Origin: Methylobacterium terrae
GTDB lineage: Bacteria; Pseudomonadota; Alphaproteobacteria; Rhizobiales; Beijerinckiaceae
NCBI RefSeq assembly: GCF_003173755.1
Contig: NZ_CP029553.1
Coordinates: 3,310,001-3,374,000, forward strand
DNA length: 64,000 nt
Direction: 5' to 3'
The position numbers and the translations under genes were made by a program. Under the pieces are notes generated by a model, which saw nothing but the letters and a program-made list of their open reading frames with translations, was not told the origin of the DNA and did not search any database. This document shows, in pieces, positions 35,157 through 43,188 of this stretch. Within the stretch, counting starts at the first letter, position 1. Each line of letters opens with the position of its first letter.

Positions 35157-35886
35157 CCCCACCGTCCGCCGCGCGGGCAAGCCCGACCTCCCGGCCGTGC
35201 TCGCCCTCTACGCCGAATTGAACGCCGGCCGGGTCGCGACCCTGGAGCAGGCCGAGGCGCTGCTCGCCCGCCTCGCCTCCTACCCCGATTACGGGCTCTA
35301 CGTCGCGGAGGTGGACGGCCGGATCGTCGGCACCTTCTGCCTGATCGTTCTCGACAACATCGCCCATTGGGGCACGCCCTCCGCCCTCGTCGAGAGCGTG
35401 GTGGTGGCGGACGGCCAGCGCGGCACCGGCCTCGGCCGGCGGATGATGCGGGAGGCCGGCCGGCTCGCGGGCGAGAAGGGCTGCTACAAGCTCGCCCTGT
35501 CCTCGAACGTCGACGCCAGGCCCGCCCACCGCTTCTACGAGAGCCTCGGCTTCGAGCGGTACGGCTACAGCTTCCGGCTCGATCCTCCCTTCACGGATGA
35601 CACGGGGCCGTCCGGCAGCGGAGAAGCCAAGGGCTTCCCCTCTCCCCGCGGGCGGGGAGAGGCTTTCGTCCCCCTCGTCGGGGACGAAAGGAGCGCGACG
35701 CGCGAGGGTGAGGGGGTATCTCCGGATGAGGCTCCTCCGGAAGCACCCCCTCACCCTCGCTCCGGCTGCGCCTGCGCTCACTCCGTCGACGACAAGGTCG
35801 CCGGAATCCTCTCCCCGCCCGCGGGGAGAGGGGAATTCCCGCGCCTTTCGCTGTCAGCGGACAGCCACGAGGAGACGACCGCATGA
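35149..35886 (+). CDS. GNAT acetyltransferase, PhnO-like, with repeat-derived C-terminal tail
   Basis: A 245-residue reading. Residues 1 to about 145 form a GNAT domain (VVVADGQRGTGLGRRMMREAGRLAGEKGCYKLALSSNVDARPAHRFYESLGFERYGYSF) with the acetyl-CoA RGTGLG loop. Similarity to E. coli PhnO (ELVV..RG, STNV..AHRFY) and its place inside the phn operon suggest N-acetylation of aminoalkylphosphonates. The last 90 or so residues (from about GSGEAKGF) are low-complexity and encoded by two REP-like palindromes and a 15-base dyad. That tail is probably an insertion that removed the original stop. The frame ends on the phnK ATG. Confidence 0.82.
   Translation: MPDPTVRRAGKPDLPAVLALYAELNAGRVATLEQAEALLARLASYPDYGLYVAEVDGRIVGTFCLIVLDNIAHWGTPSALVESVVVADGQRGTGLGRRMMREAGRLAGEKGCYKLALSSNVDARPAHRFYESLGFERYGYSFRLDPPFTDDTGPSGSGEAKGFPSPRGRGEAFVPLVGDERSATREGEGVSPDEAPPEAPPHPRSGCACAHSVDDKVAGILSPPAGRGEFPRLSLSADSHEETTA
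35639..35662. repeat. REP-like GC palindrome, copy 3
   Basis: CCTCTCCCCG (35639-35648) pairs with CGGGGAGAGG (35653-35662) around CGGG. It lies inside the GNAT reading frame. The loop is the reverse complement of that in copies 1, 2 and 4, that is, the opposite orientation. Confidence 0.75.
35703..35759. repeat. 15-base inverted repeat between two REP-like copies
   Basis: The arms 35703-35717 and 35745-35759 are perfectly complementary, with inner arms TCCGGA...TCCGGA. Together with the palindromes at 35639 and 35808, in opposite orientation, it makes one composite bounded element of about 190 bases (BIME-like) between GNAT core and phnK. Confidence 0.65.
35808..35831. repeat. REP-like GC palindrome, copy 4
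   Basis: CCTCTCCCCG (35808-35817) pairs with CGGGGAGAGG (35822-35831) around CCCG, the same orientation as copies 1 and 2. It sits 52 bases before the phnK start, inside the readthrough tail of the GNAT frame. Confidence 0.75.
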
Positions 35887-36656
35887 GCGCCCCCCTGCTC
35901 CAGGCCCGCGGCCTGACCAAGCATTACGGCGACCGCTTGGCCTGCGCCGACGTCTCCTTCGACCTCGATCCCGGCGAGGTGCTGGCGATCGTCGGCGAGT
36001 CGGGTTCCGGCAAGTCGACGCTGCTCTCGCTCATCGCCACCGAGCTTCAGCCCGATTCCGGCAGCGTCGCGTATCGGATGCGCGACGGCGCGATGCGCGA
36101 CCTCGGCCACCTCACCGAGGCCGAGCGCCGGGCCCTGATGCGCACCGACTGGGGCTTCGTGCGCCAGGACGCCGCCAAGGGCCTGCGCATGGCGGTCTCG
36201 GCCGGCGGCAATGTCGGCGAGCGGCTGATGGGGGCCGGTGCCCGGCATTACGGCCAGATCCGCGGCACGGCCCTGGACTGGCTCGCCAAGGTCGAGATCG
36301 CCGCCGACCGGGTCGACGATCCCCCGACGCGGTTCTCCGGCGGCATGCGCCAGCGGCTCCAGATCGCCCGCAACCTCGTCACCGGCCCGCGCCTCGTGCT
36401 GATGGACGAGCCGACCTCCGGCCTCGACGTCTCGGTCCAGGCCCGCCTCCTCGACCTGATCCGCGGCCTCGTCGCCGAGCTCGGCCTCGCCGTGATCATC
36501 GTCACCCACGACCTCGCGGTGGCCCGCCTCCTGTCGCACCGGGTGATGGTGATGCGGGCCGGCCGGGTGATCGAGACCGGGCTGACCGACCAGGTGCTCG
36601 ACGATCCCGCCGAGCCCTACACCCAGCTCCTCGTCTCCTCGGTGCTCGCCGCATGA
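35883..36656 (+). CDS. phnK: Phosphonate C-P lyase system ATP-binding protein PhnK
   Basis: A 257-residue ABC-type ATPase that docks on the PhnGHIJ core and has no membrane partner. Walker A is GESGSGKST, PhnK-specific text is DWGFVRQDAAKGLRMAVSAGGNVGERLMGAGARHYGQIR, the signature is FSGGMRQRLQIARNL and Walker B is LVLMDEPTSGLD. Start ATG 35883 overlaps the GNAT stop. Confidence 0.93.
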   Translation: MSAPLLQARGLTKHYGDRLACADVSFDLDPGEVLAIVGESGSGKSTLLSLIATELQPDSGSVAYRMRDGAMRDLGHLTEAERRALMRTDWGFVRQDAAKGLRMAVSAGGNVGERLMGAGARHYGQIRGTALDWLAKVEIAADRVDDPPTRFSGGMRQRLQIARNLVTGPRLVLMDEPTSGLDVSVQARLLDLIRGLVAELGLAVIIVTHDLAVARLLSHRVMVMRAGRVIETGLTDQVLDDPAEPYTQLLVSSVLAA

Positions 36657-37372
36657 TGCCCGATACGAATCCGCCCGCGCTCGAATTCCGCGACGTGGCC
36701 AAGACCTTCACCCTGCACCTGCGCGGCGGGGTGCAACTGCCGGTGATGGGCGGCGCCGACCTCGCCGTCCATCCGGGCGAGTGCGTGGTGCTCGGCGGGC
36801 CCTCCGGCGCCGGCAAGTCCTCGCTCCTCAAGATGGCCTACGGCAATTACCGCTGCGACCAGGGGCGGATCCTGGTGCGCGAAGGTGAGACGGTGATCGA
36901 CGTCGCCGCGGCCTCGCCCCGGGAGGTGCTGTCCTTGCGCCGCCGCACGATCTCCTACGTGTCGCAGTTCCTGCGGGTGATCCCGCGGGTCGGCGCCCGC
37001 GAGGTGGTGGCCTCTTCCGGCCGCGAGGGCGGCCTGGCGGGAGATGTCGCACTCGCCCGGGCCGAGGAGCTCCTGTCCCGCCTCAATCTCCCCGAGCGCC
37101 TGTGGGACCTGCCGCCCGCGACCTTCTCAGGGGGAGAGCAGCAGCGGGTCAACATCGCCCGCGGGCTGATCGCCGAGCGGCCGATCCTGCTCCTCGACGA
37201 GCCGACCGCCTCCCTCGACGCGCGGAACCGCGCCGTGGTGGTGGAGCTGATCCGCGCCCGCCAGGCCGCCGGGGCGGCGCTGCTGGGCATCTTCCACGAC
37301 ACCGACGTGCGCGAGGCGGTGGCGACCCGGGTGGTCGACGTCACGGCCTTCCGCCGGCAGCACGCCGCTTGA
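36653..37372 (+). CDS. phnL: Phosphonate C-P lyase system protein PhnL
   Basis: A 239-residue ABC-type ATPase. Walker A is GPSGAGKSS; LKMAYGNYRCDQGRILV and LRRRTISYVSQFLRVIPRVGAREVV are PhnL-typical; the signature is FSGGEQQRVNIARGL; Walker B is LLLDEPTASLDARN. The start is ATG 36653 or the immediately following ATG 36656, overlapping the phnK stop. PhnL assists the PhnI reaction. Confidence 0.93.
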   Translation: MMPDTNPPALEFRDVAKTFTLHLRGGVQLPVMGGADLAVHPGECVVLGGPSGAGKSSLLKMAYGNYRCDQGRILVREGETVIDVAAASPREVLSLRRRTISYVSQFLRVIPRVGAREVVASSGREGGLAGDVALARAEELLSRLNLPERLWDLPPATFSGGEQQRVNIARGLIAERPILLLDEPTASLDARNRAVVVELIRARQAAGAALLGIFHDTDVREAVATRVVDVTAFRRQHAA

Positions 37373-37401
37373 GACATACGCTGAGAGAACTGGGGACCTC
37401 C

Positions 37402-38538
37402 ATGCAAGACCGGATCCTCGAGAACGCCACCCTGGTGCTGCCCGACCGGGTGCAGAACGGCTGGCTCGCCGTGGTCGACGGCCGCATCGCCGAGATCGGC
37501 GAGGGCCGGGCGCCGGAGCGCGGCCTCGACCTCGACGGTGACCACCTGATCCCGGGCCTCGTCGAGCTGCACACCGACCACCTCGAGAGCCACTACGCGC
37601 CCCGGCCCAAGGTGCGCTGGCATCCGCTCGGCGCCGTGCTCGCCTACGACGCGCAGATCGCGGCCTCGGGCATCACCACGGTGTTCGATTCGCTGCGCGC
37701 CGGCAGCGACCCGGACGGCAGCGGCCTGGGGCCCGAGCTGATGCAGCTCGCCGGCGCGATCGAGACCGCCAAGGGCGCCGACCTGTTCCGGGCCGAGCAC
37801 CGGACGCACCTGCGCTGCGAGATCCCCTCCGCCGACCTGATGGGCACGGTGCGGGACTTCACCGCGCGCTATCCCGTCGGGCTGATCTCGCTGATGGACC
37901 ACACGCCCGGCCAGCGCCAGTTCCGCGACATCGAGAAGTACTACACCTACGCCACCCGCGGCGGCCGCTCGATCACGGAGATCCAGGCCAACACCGCGAT
38001 GAAGATCCGCGACGGCCGGGCCTTCAACGCGGTCAACCGCCCGGCCCTCGTCGCGCTCGCCCGCGAGCACGGCATCGCGCTCGCCAGCCACGACGACACC
38101 ACCCTCGCCGACGTCGACATGGCGAGGGCCGAGGGCGTGCGGCTCGCCGAGTTCCCGACGACGCTCGAGGCCGCGCAGGCCTCGCGGGAGGCCGGCATCA
38201 CCGTGATGATGGGCGCGCCGAACCTGATCCGCGGCGGCTCGCATTCCGGCAACGTCGCGGCCGAGGCGCTCGCCCGGGAGGGCCTGCTCGACGTGCTCTC
38301 CTCCGACTACGTGCCGGGAAGCCTGGTGATGGCGGCGTTCGCCCTCCCCGGGCGCGTGGGGTCCATCACCCTGCCCGACGCGATCGCCACGGTCACCGCC
38401 AACCCGGCCCGGGCGACCGGCCTCGACGATCGCGGCGCCCTCGCCTCCGGCCTCCGGGCCGACCTCGTGCGGGTGCGCCTCGCCGCGGACGTGCCGGTGG
38501 TGCGCCAGGTCTGGCGCCAGGGCCGGCGGGTGGCGTGA
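37402..38538 (+). CDS. phnM: RPnTP diphosphohydrolase PhnM
   Basis: A 378-residue amidohydrolase-fold enzyme that removes diphosphate from ribose 1-phosphonate 5-triphosphate. The metal motif is GLVELHTDHLESHY, with SLMDHTPGQRQF and ASHDDTT further on. GSHSGNVAAEALAREGLLDVLSSDYVPGSL is the family C-terminal block. ATG 37402 gives the usual length; the 30-base gap after phnL is the largest in the phnK-N segment. Confidence 0.94.
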   Translation: MQDRILENATLVLPDRVQNGWLAVVDGRIAEIGEGRAPERGLDLDGDHLIPGLVELHTDHLESHYAPRPKVRWHPLGAVLAYDAQIAASGITTVFDSLRAGSDPDGSGLGPELMQLAGAIETAKGADLFRAEHRTHLRCEIPSADLMGTVRDFTARYPVGLISLMDHTPGQRQFRDIEKYYTYATRGGRSITEIQANTAMKIRDGRAFNAVNRPALVALAREHGIALASHDDTTLADVDMARAEGVRLAEFPTTLEAAQASREAGITVMMGAPNLIRGGSHSGNVAAEALAREGLLDVLSSDYVPGSLVMAAFALPGRVGSITLPDAIATVTANPARATGLDDRGALASGLRADLVRVRLAADVPVVRQVWRQGRRVA

Positions 38539-39068
38539 TGGCCGGCGGCTTCGTCCTCGTCGTCGGCCCGAGCGGGGCCGGCAAGGACACCCTGCTGCGG
38601 CTCGCCCGCGAGGCCCTGGCGGGGGATCCCCGCTACGTCTTCCCGCGCCGCCTCGTCACCCGCCCGCCCTCGATCCACGAGGACAACGAGGCGATCGGCG
38701 AGGAGGAGTTCGCGAAGGGCGAGGCCGAAGGGCGCTTCGCCCTGTCCTGGCGCGCCCACACGCTCGGCTACGCGCTGCCGGCCTCGAGCGCGGCGCTCGC
38801 CCTCGACGGGCACGTCGTCGTCTGCAACGTCTCGCGCCGGGTCGTGGCCGAGGCGCGCCGGCGCCTGCCCGGCGTCACCGTCGTCGAGGTCACGGCGCCG
38901 CCGGAGGTGCTGGCCGCCCGCCTCGCCGCCCGCGGCCGGCCGGAGGACGGCGACCTCGGGGCGCGGCTCTCCCGCTCGGCCTCGGTCGTCGCCGACCTCG
39001 TGGTGGTGAACGATCGTGCGCCGGAGGCCGGGGCCGCACGGCTCCTCGCCCACCTGCGCGCGCGCTGA
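38538..39068 (+). CDS. phnN: Ribose 1,5-bisphosphate phosphokinase PhnN
   Basis: A 176-residue guanylate-kinase-like P-loop kinase: VGPSGAGKDTLL, then YVFPRRLVTRPPS and ALSWRAHTLGYALP. It converts ribose 1,5-bisphosphate to PRPP, the last step of the C-P lyase route. ATG 38538 overlaps the phnM stop; a GTG one codon earlier is possible. Confidence 0.93.
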   Translation: MAGGFVLVVGPSGAGKDTLLRLAREALAGDPRYVFPRRLVTRPPSIHEDNEAIGEEEFAKGEAEGRFALSWRAHTLGYALPASSAALALDGHVVVCNVSRRVVAEARRRLPGVTVVEVTAPPEVLAARLAARGRPEDGDLGARLSRSASVVADLVVVNDRAPEAGAARLLAHLRAR

Positions 39069-39202
39069 TCTGCGTGGGGCGGTTCCGCGCGGGCAGGCCT
39101 TGCGCAACCTTCCGCCTCGTCCATGATTTCCGAACAGCCCGCGCCGCGTCGTGCGGGCCGTCCGCCCGCCGGCGGATCGAACGGGAGATCAGGACCGCCG
39201 TG

Positions 39203-40741
39203 ATGAGCGAACCGCGCGAGACCGAGCTGAAGCTGGATGTCGAGGCCTCCGACCTCGCACGCTTGCGGGAGCACCCGCTGCTCGCCGGGGACTGGACCGA
39301 GACCGAGCTGACCTCGGTCTACTACGACACGCCCGACGGCCGCCTGCGCGAGGCCGGCTACACCCTGCGGGTGCGCCAGGACGGCGACCGCCACATCCAG
39401 ACCGTGAAGGCCCGGGGGCCGGCCGCCGCCGGCCTGTTCGACCGGCCGGAATGGGAGGGCGCCGTCGCCGGGCCCGCGCCGGAGCCCGCCTTCTTCGCCG
39501 GCACGCCCGTCGCCGAGATCCTCGAGGGCGCGAAGGACCTCGCGCCCCTCTACACCTCGACCGTGACCCGCAGCACCCGCCGCCTCGGCGATACCGGACC
39601 CGCCGGCAGCCGCATCGAGGTCGCCCTCGACCGCGGCCGGGTCTGGGGGCCGGACGACCGCGTGTCGCCGATCAGCGAGCTCGAGCTCGAACTGACCGGC
39701 GGCGCACCCGCGGCCCTGTTCGACCTCGCCCGCGCGCTCGGCGCCGACGTGCCCCTGCGCCTCGGGGTGCTGAGCAAGTTCGAGCGCGGCGACGCCCTCG
39801 TCGCGGGCCGCCTCGGCCGCGCCGTGAAGGCCGAGCCGGTCGCCCTCGACCCGGAGATGTCTGCGGCCGAGGCGTTCCAGGCCGTTGCCTTCGCCTGCCT
39901 GCGCCAGATGCGCCTCAACGAGACCGTGCTGCTCGCCCGCCGCGACGTCGAGGCGCTGCACCAGCTGAGGGTGTCCCTGCGCCGCCTGCGCTCGGCCTTC
40001 TCGCTGTTCGGCGCGGTGATCGAGGATCGCCGCATGCCGGCGATCAAGGCCGAGCTGAAGCGCCTGAGCGAGCCCTTCGGGCAGGCCCGCAACCTCGACG
40101 TCTATCTCGGCAAGACCCTGCCGCGCGAGCGCGAGCGGCGCCCGGACGAGACCGGCCTCCTGATCCTGGAGCGCCATCTCGAGACCGAGCGCGAGACGGC
40201 CCACGCCCGGGTGCGGGGGGTGCTGGAGAGCCGGGAGTGGCGCGACCACCTCCTCGACCTCGTCGCCTGGATCGAGGCCGGCCCCTGGCTCGGCCCCGAC
40301 AACCCGAACGCCGCCCGCCGCGACGGCCCGGCCCGGGCCTTCGCCACCGAGGAGCTGGAGCGCCGCCGCCGCCAGGTGAAGAAGCGCGGCCGCCATCTCG
40401 CCGCGCTCGACCCCGAGGCGCGCCACCAGGTGCGGATCGCCGCCAAGAAGCTGCGCTACGGCGCCGAGTTCTTCGCCGCGCTCTACGACGGGAAGAAGGC
40501 CACGAAGCGCCACAAGGTGTTCGTCGAGGCCCTGGCCGACCTGCAGGACCATCTCGGCGACCTCAACGACATCGCCACCGCCCACACGCTGGCCCTCGAC
40601 CTCGCCAGGGGCGCGCCCGAGGGCGCGGTCTTCGCCGCGGGCCTCGCCACCGCCGACACCGAGGCGCGCACCGGGCACCTGCTGGCCGAGGCCGACAAGG
40701 CGCACGGGGCCCTGATCGACGTGCGCCCGTTCTGGCGCTGA
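39203..40741 (+). CDS. CYTH and CHAD domain protein (triphosphate tunnel enzyme)
   Basis: A 512-residue two-domain protein. The N-terminal CYTH domain opens with ETELKLDV (the ExExK triphosphate-binding motif) and contains VYYDTPDGRLREAGYTLRVRQDGDRHIQTVKA. The CHAD domain (from about residue 235) is helical with evenly spaced basic residues (LHQLRVSLRRLRSAF, HQVRIAAKKLRYGAEFF). Known relatives hydrolyse inorganic triphosphate or bind polyphosphate. ATG 39203 begins just before ETELKL. It lies downstream of the phn genes but after a 134-base gap, so it is probably separate. Confidence 0.92.
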   Translation: MSEPRETELKLDVEASDLARLREHPLLAGDWTETELTSVYYDTPDGRLREAGYTLRVRQDGDRHIQTVKARGPAAAGLFDRPEWEGAVAGPAPEPAFFAGTPVAEILEGAKDLAPLYTSTVTRSTRRLGDTGPAGSRIEVALDRGRVWGPDDRVSPISELELELTGGAPAALFDLARALGADVPLRLGVLSKFERGDALVAGRLGRAVKAEPVALDPEMSAAEAFQAVAFACLRQMRLNETVLLARRDVEALHQLRVSLRRLRSAFSLFGAVIEDRRMPAIKAELKRLSEPFGQARNLDVYLGKTLPRERERRPDETGLLILERHLETERETAHARVRGVLESREWRDHLLDLVAWIEAGPWLGPDNPNAARRDGPARAFATEELERRRRQVKKRGRHLAALDPEARHQVRIAAKKLRYGAEFFAALYDGKKATKRHKVFVEALADLQDHLGDLNDIATAHTLALDLARGAPEGAVFAAGLATADTEARTGHLLAEADKAHGALIDVRPFWR

Positions 40742-40765
40742 CGCGCCGCGCCCGCGCCTGGCGTC

Positions 40766-41614
40766 TCAGGCGCGGGGCATGAGGGCGTAGAGGGTGATCG
40801 CGGCGGCGTTCGAGACGTTGAGGCTCTGGATCGCGCCGCGGAACGGGATGCGGGCCATCACGTCGCAGCACTCGCGGGTGCGCTGGCGCAGGCCCTTGCC
40901 CTCGGCCCCGAGCACCACGACGAGGGGCGTCCGCGGCCCGACCGCGTCGAGGGTCTCCGGCGCCTCCGAATCGAGCCCGACCCGGGTGAAGCCGCGCTCG
41001 CCGAGCTCGATCAGGGCCTCGGCGAGGTTGCGCACCACCACGAACGGCACGTGCTCGAGCCCGCCCGAGGCGGATTTCGCCAGCACCCCGGTCACCGTCG
41101 GCGAGTGCCGGGCGGTGGTGACGATGGCGGTGACGCCGAACGCCGCCGCGGTGCGGACGATGGCGCCGACATTGTGCGGATCGGTGATCTGGTCGAGGGC
41201 GAGCAGCACCGCGTCGTCGGGCAGCGCGTCGAAGGCCGGCCCCGCGAGCGGCTCGGCCTCGAGATAGAGACCCTGATGCACCGCGTCCGGCCCGAGCAGC
41301 CCGGTGATGGCGCCGGGCTTGACGATCTCAGGGGTGATGCGCAGCTCCCCCACCTCCTCGGCGAGGCGCAGAGCTGCGTTCTCGGTGGCGAGCAGCCGCC
41401 GCAGCTCCCGGTTCGGGTTGCGCAACGCCTCCGAGACCGGGTGCCAGCCGTACAGCACCGCCGGCCCGTCATCCTCGCCCCGCGCCTCGCCGCCGGGCCG
41501 GCGCCCCGCCCCGCCCTTCTGCCCGAACCGGCCCTGCCCCGGCTTGCCGTGCCCGAACTTGCCTTGTCCGACCTTGCCCGGCCCACCCGCGCGCGGTCCC
41601 TGCCTCGTCGTCAT
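40766..41614 (-). CDS. rlmB: TrmH-family 23S rRNA (guanosine-2'-O-)-methyltransferase
   Basis: A 282-residue SPOUT methyltransferase. A basic, Gly-rich N-terminus (about 40 residues) precedes the substrate-binding domain (VLYGWHPVSEALRNPNRELRRLL) and the knotted catalytic domain (ALDQITDPHNVGAIVRTAAAFG, VVVLGAEGKGLR, IPFRGAIQSLNVSNAAAITLY). These are the three SPOUT motifs. ATG 41614 is preferred; an in-frame extension of 56 codons upstream has no coding character and reaches towards the tRNA gene. RlmB modifies G2251 in E. coli; the exact target here is assumed. Confidence 0.9.
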   Translation of the reverse strand: MTTRQGPRAGGPGKVGQGKFGHGKPGQGRFGQKGGAGRRPGGEARGEDDGPAVLYGWHPVSEALRNPNRELRRLLATENAALRLAEEVGELRITPEIVKPGAITGLLGPDAVHQGLYLEAEPLAGPAFDALPDDAVLLALDQITDPHNVGAIVRTAAAFGVTAIVTTARHSPTVTGVLAKSASGGLEHVPFVVVRNLAEALIELGERGFTRVGLDSEAPETLDAVGPRTPLVVVLGAEGKGLRQRTRECCDVMARIPFRGAIQSLNVSNAAAITLYALMPRA

Positions 41615-41743
41615 CTCGTCGTCCCGCCCGCGTTCGAGGCCCAATCCGGTGCCGACAAGACCGAGCCCTCGTTCCCCGTCAAGCCCATCAATCCGGTTGC
41701 CCTGCCGACGGAACCCCACTATAGCTCCCCTCGCCCCGCTCGA

Positions 41744-41819
41744 GCGCCCTTCGTCTAGCGGTCTAGGACGTCGCCCTTTCACGGCGAAAACACGGGTTCG
41801 AGTCCCGTAGGGCGCGCCA
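41744..41819 (+). tRNA. tRNA-Glu (anticodon UUC)
   Basis: A full cloverleaf: a 7-base acceptor stem (GCGCCCT with AGGGCGC), anticodon stem TCGCC/GGCGA enclosing CTTTCAC (anticodon TTC, so Glu), and a T arm CGGGTTCGAGTCCCG. CCA is encoded at 41817-41819. It is divergent from rlmB and directly precedes DNA of foreign character, so its 3' end is a candidate integration site. Confidence 0.95.
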
Positions 41820-41898
41820 GCAATCTCAATGAGTTAGCTGGCGCTTTGCCACGGTGCGCAGTTGTCGTTGCCGAAATCGTTGCTAAGTGGGTCGCTCT

Positions 41899-42405
41899 AT
41901 GACACGCCCCCAGCCAACGATCACAGCGCGTTGGCCGTCCGGCCGAAACGTGCTGCCCGGCCGCGATGCACAAGCGTTCCTGAAGGATGAGGCAGAACGC
42001 CTCGGGTTCGATCCAGCCGCGATCATCCGAAGCGTCGAGAAGAACGATCCGTCGGGCCTGATGGTTCTGGCATTGCTGGGGCTGGCCCGAGAAGCCGTTT
42101 GCCCGTCGAACCGGCCGAAGGACGTGCCACGAGCACTGCTCATCGTGCGCGTTGTCGATGACCTCGTTGACGAAGGCCGTACGAAGGCTGAGGCATTTTC
42201 ACTGGCGGGTCGCTACCTCGCCGAGCCCAGCCTCCGGGCTCGGCGTCAGATGGCGATTGAATTTGGGGACGACGTTGTCCTTGGAAAAGGACGAGTTCCC
42301 AAGCCGATGACGCCAAGCGCCGTGCGCTCAGCTTACCGATTGGCGAAAGAACTAATCCCTGAGCTCTGGTTCCAGCTGCCCGACGAGCAACATCATATAC
42401 CTTGA
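41899..42405 (+). CDS. Hypothetical protein at the island edge
   Basis: A 168-residue soluble protein (172 with the alternative GTG at 41887) that I do not recognise. It has a mixed helical composition (GRDAQAFLKDEAERLGFDPAAIIRSVEKND, RALLIVRVVDDLVDEGRTKAEAFSLAGRYLAEPS). No signal or membrane segment and no catalytic motif are visible. It is the first gene after the tRNA, on its strand. Coding bias is moderate and no strong ribosome site is seen. Confidence 0.6.
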   Translation: MTRPQPTITARWPSGRNVLPGRDAQAFLKDEAERLGFDPAAIIRSVEKNDPSGLMVLALLGLAREAVCPSNRPKDVPRALLIVRVVDDLVDEGRTKAEAFSLAGRYLAEPSLRARRQMAIEFGDDVVLGKGRVPKPMTPSAVRSAYRLAKELIPELWFQLPDEQHHIP

Positions 42406-42423
42406 TCTGAGCAGGCAGCCGCC

Positions 42424-42741
42424 TTGGACAGGGTTCTCTTCACTTTTGGCTACCAGGGCGATCTAGACGCCGTCATGCCCCACCAGAAGCGCGAGGTGCT
42501 GTTCGGCAGGGGTGAGCTAGCCCGAGGCTGCCTGGACGCCCTACGCGAGGCCACGGTGCCGATAACGAACCGGCAGGTAGCGCAGGCCATCCTCCCGCTC
42601 TTGAGACATGATGCGCGTGATCGGAAGCTGATGACGTAGCACACGCGGCGGGTGTCGACGGCGCTTCGCATTCTCAAAGAGGATGGGAGCGTGCGGCAAT
42701 CGGCGGATGGGCGCGGGAACGTACGGTGGCGACCGGCCTGA
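42424..42741 (+). pseudogene. Small DNA-binding-like gene disrupted by an in-frame TAG
   Basis: From TTG 42424 the frame encodes 71 residues (VLFTFGYQGDLDAVMPHQKREVLFGRGELARGCLDALREATVPITNRQVAQAILPLLRHDARDRKLMT) and stops at TAG 42637-42639. It then continues open in the same frame to TGA 42741 with sensible text (HTRRVSTALRILKEDGSVRQSADGRGNVRW). The joined 105-codon product looks like a short winged-helix-like protein: helix, TRRVSTALRxLKEDGSV recognition region and a basic wing. A single base change (for example CAG to TAG) explains it. Confidence 0.6.
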
Positions 42742-42804
42742 AATATATATATATCTATCAATAGCTTGGTGCAAATATTCAGGCAGAAAAGCGCGCGGGC
42801 GCGA

Positions 42805-42861
42805 TCCTCACCCTCTTCCTCACGAAGCTGCTCCGCAGCTTCGTGAGGAAGAGGGTGAGGA
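42805..42861. repeat. Perfect 27-base inverted repeat with a 3-base loop
   Basis: The arms 42805-42831 and 42835-42861 are complementary at all 27 positions around TCC. An AT run (42744-42756) lies about 50 bases before it. Such a long perfect stem with a tiny loop is a strong cruciform or transcript hairpin and is far longer than the REP-like palindromes in this window. It accounts for spurious open frames on both strands here. Confidence 0.85.
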
Positions 42862-42920
42862 AGCAGCAGGCCCATGTCAAGCGGGCAGATTGCCGCTTTC
42901 CCTCGCCGAAGTGCAATTAA

Positions 42921-42953
42921 TTGCAAAAACGAAAAGCCCCGCCGAAGCGGGGC
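42921..42953 (-). terminator. Rho-independent terminator for the leftward 51-residue gene
   Basis: Read leftward, GCCCCGC-TTCG-GCGGGGC (a 7-base GC stem with a stable UUCG loop) is followed by TTTTCGTTTTT. This is a textbook intrinsic terminator, 38 bases past the stop of the small gene at 42992. Confidence 0.9.
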
Positions 42954-42991
42954 CCGTCATTGTTCTGAACGTATCGCGGTATACTTACTTA

Positions 42992-43147
42992 CTAGCGGGC
43001 TTTGGAGGCGAGCTTCATACGGGCTTTGGCGCGAGCCAACCTCTCCGCGTAGAGCTTGGCAGCCTCCTCGTCCTTCACACGAGAGCCCGTGAAGAGAAGC
43101 TCGCTGGTGTAGGTCTCCGCTTCAAGCGGTCTCCTCAATGGCGGCAT
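42992..43147 (-). CDS. Small basic hypothetical protein, 51 residues
   Basis: MPPLRRPLEAETYTSELLFTG starts a 51-residue, Lys/Arg/Ala-rich protein ending in an amphipathic helix (DEEAAKLYAERLARAKARMKLASKAR). The ATG at 43147 is preceded by AGGAGAG, and a clear intrinsic terminator follows, so the gene looks complete. A longer in-frame reading upstream lacks these signals. I do not recognise the family. Confidence 0.65.
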   Translation of the reverse strand: MPPLRRPLEAETYTSELLFTGSRVKDEEAAKLYAERLARAKARMKLASKAR

Positions 43148-43188
43148 GGTTCTCTCCTGGCGTTGGCTGATATCTGCTACGTCCGCCC

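Noticed and set aside
36653..37372. PhnK and PhnL as a membrane ABC transporter
   Set aside because: No permease or binding protein is adjacent, and both carry C-P-lyase-specific sequence. They belong to the lyase complex, and phnCDE is not in the window.
38768..40705. Leftward 645-codon open frame opposite the CYTH-CHAD gene
   Set aside because: The sense strand has clear ExExK and CHAD motifs; the antisense text is repetitive and domain-free.
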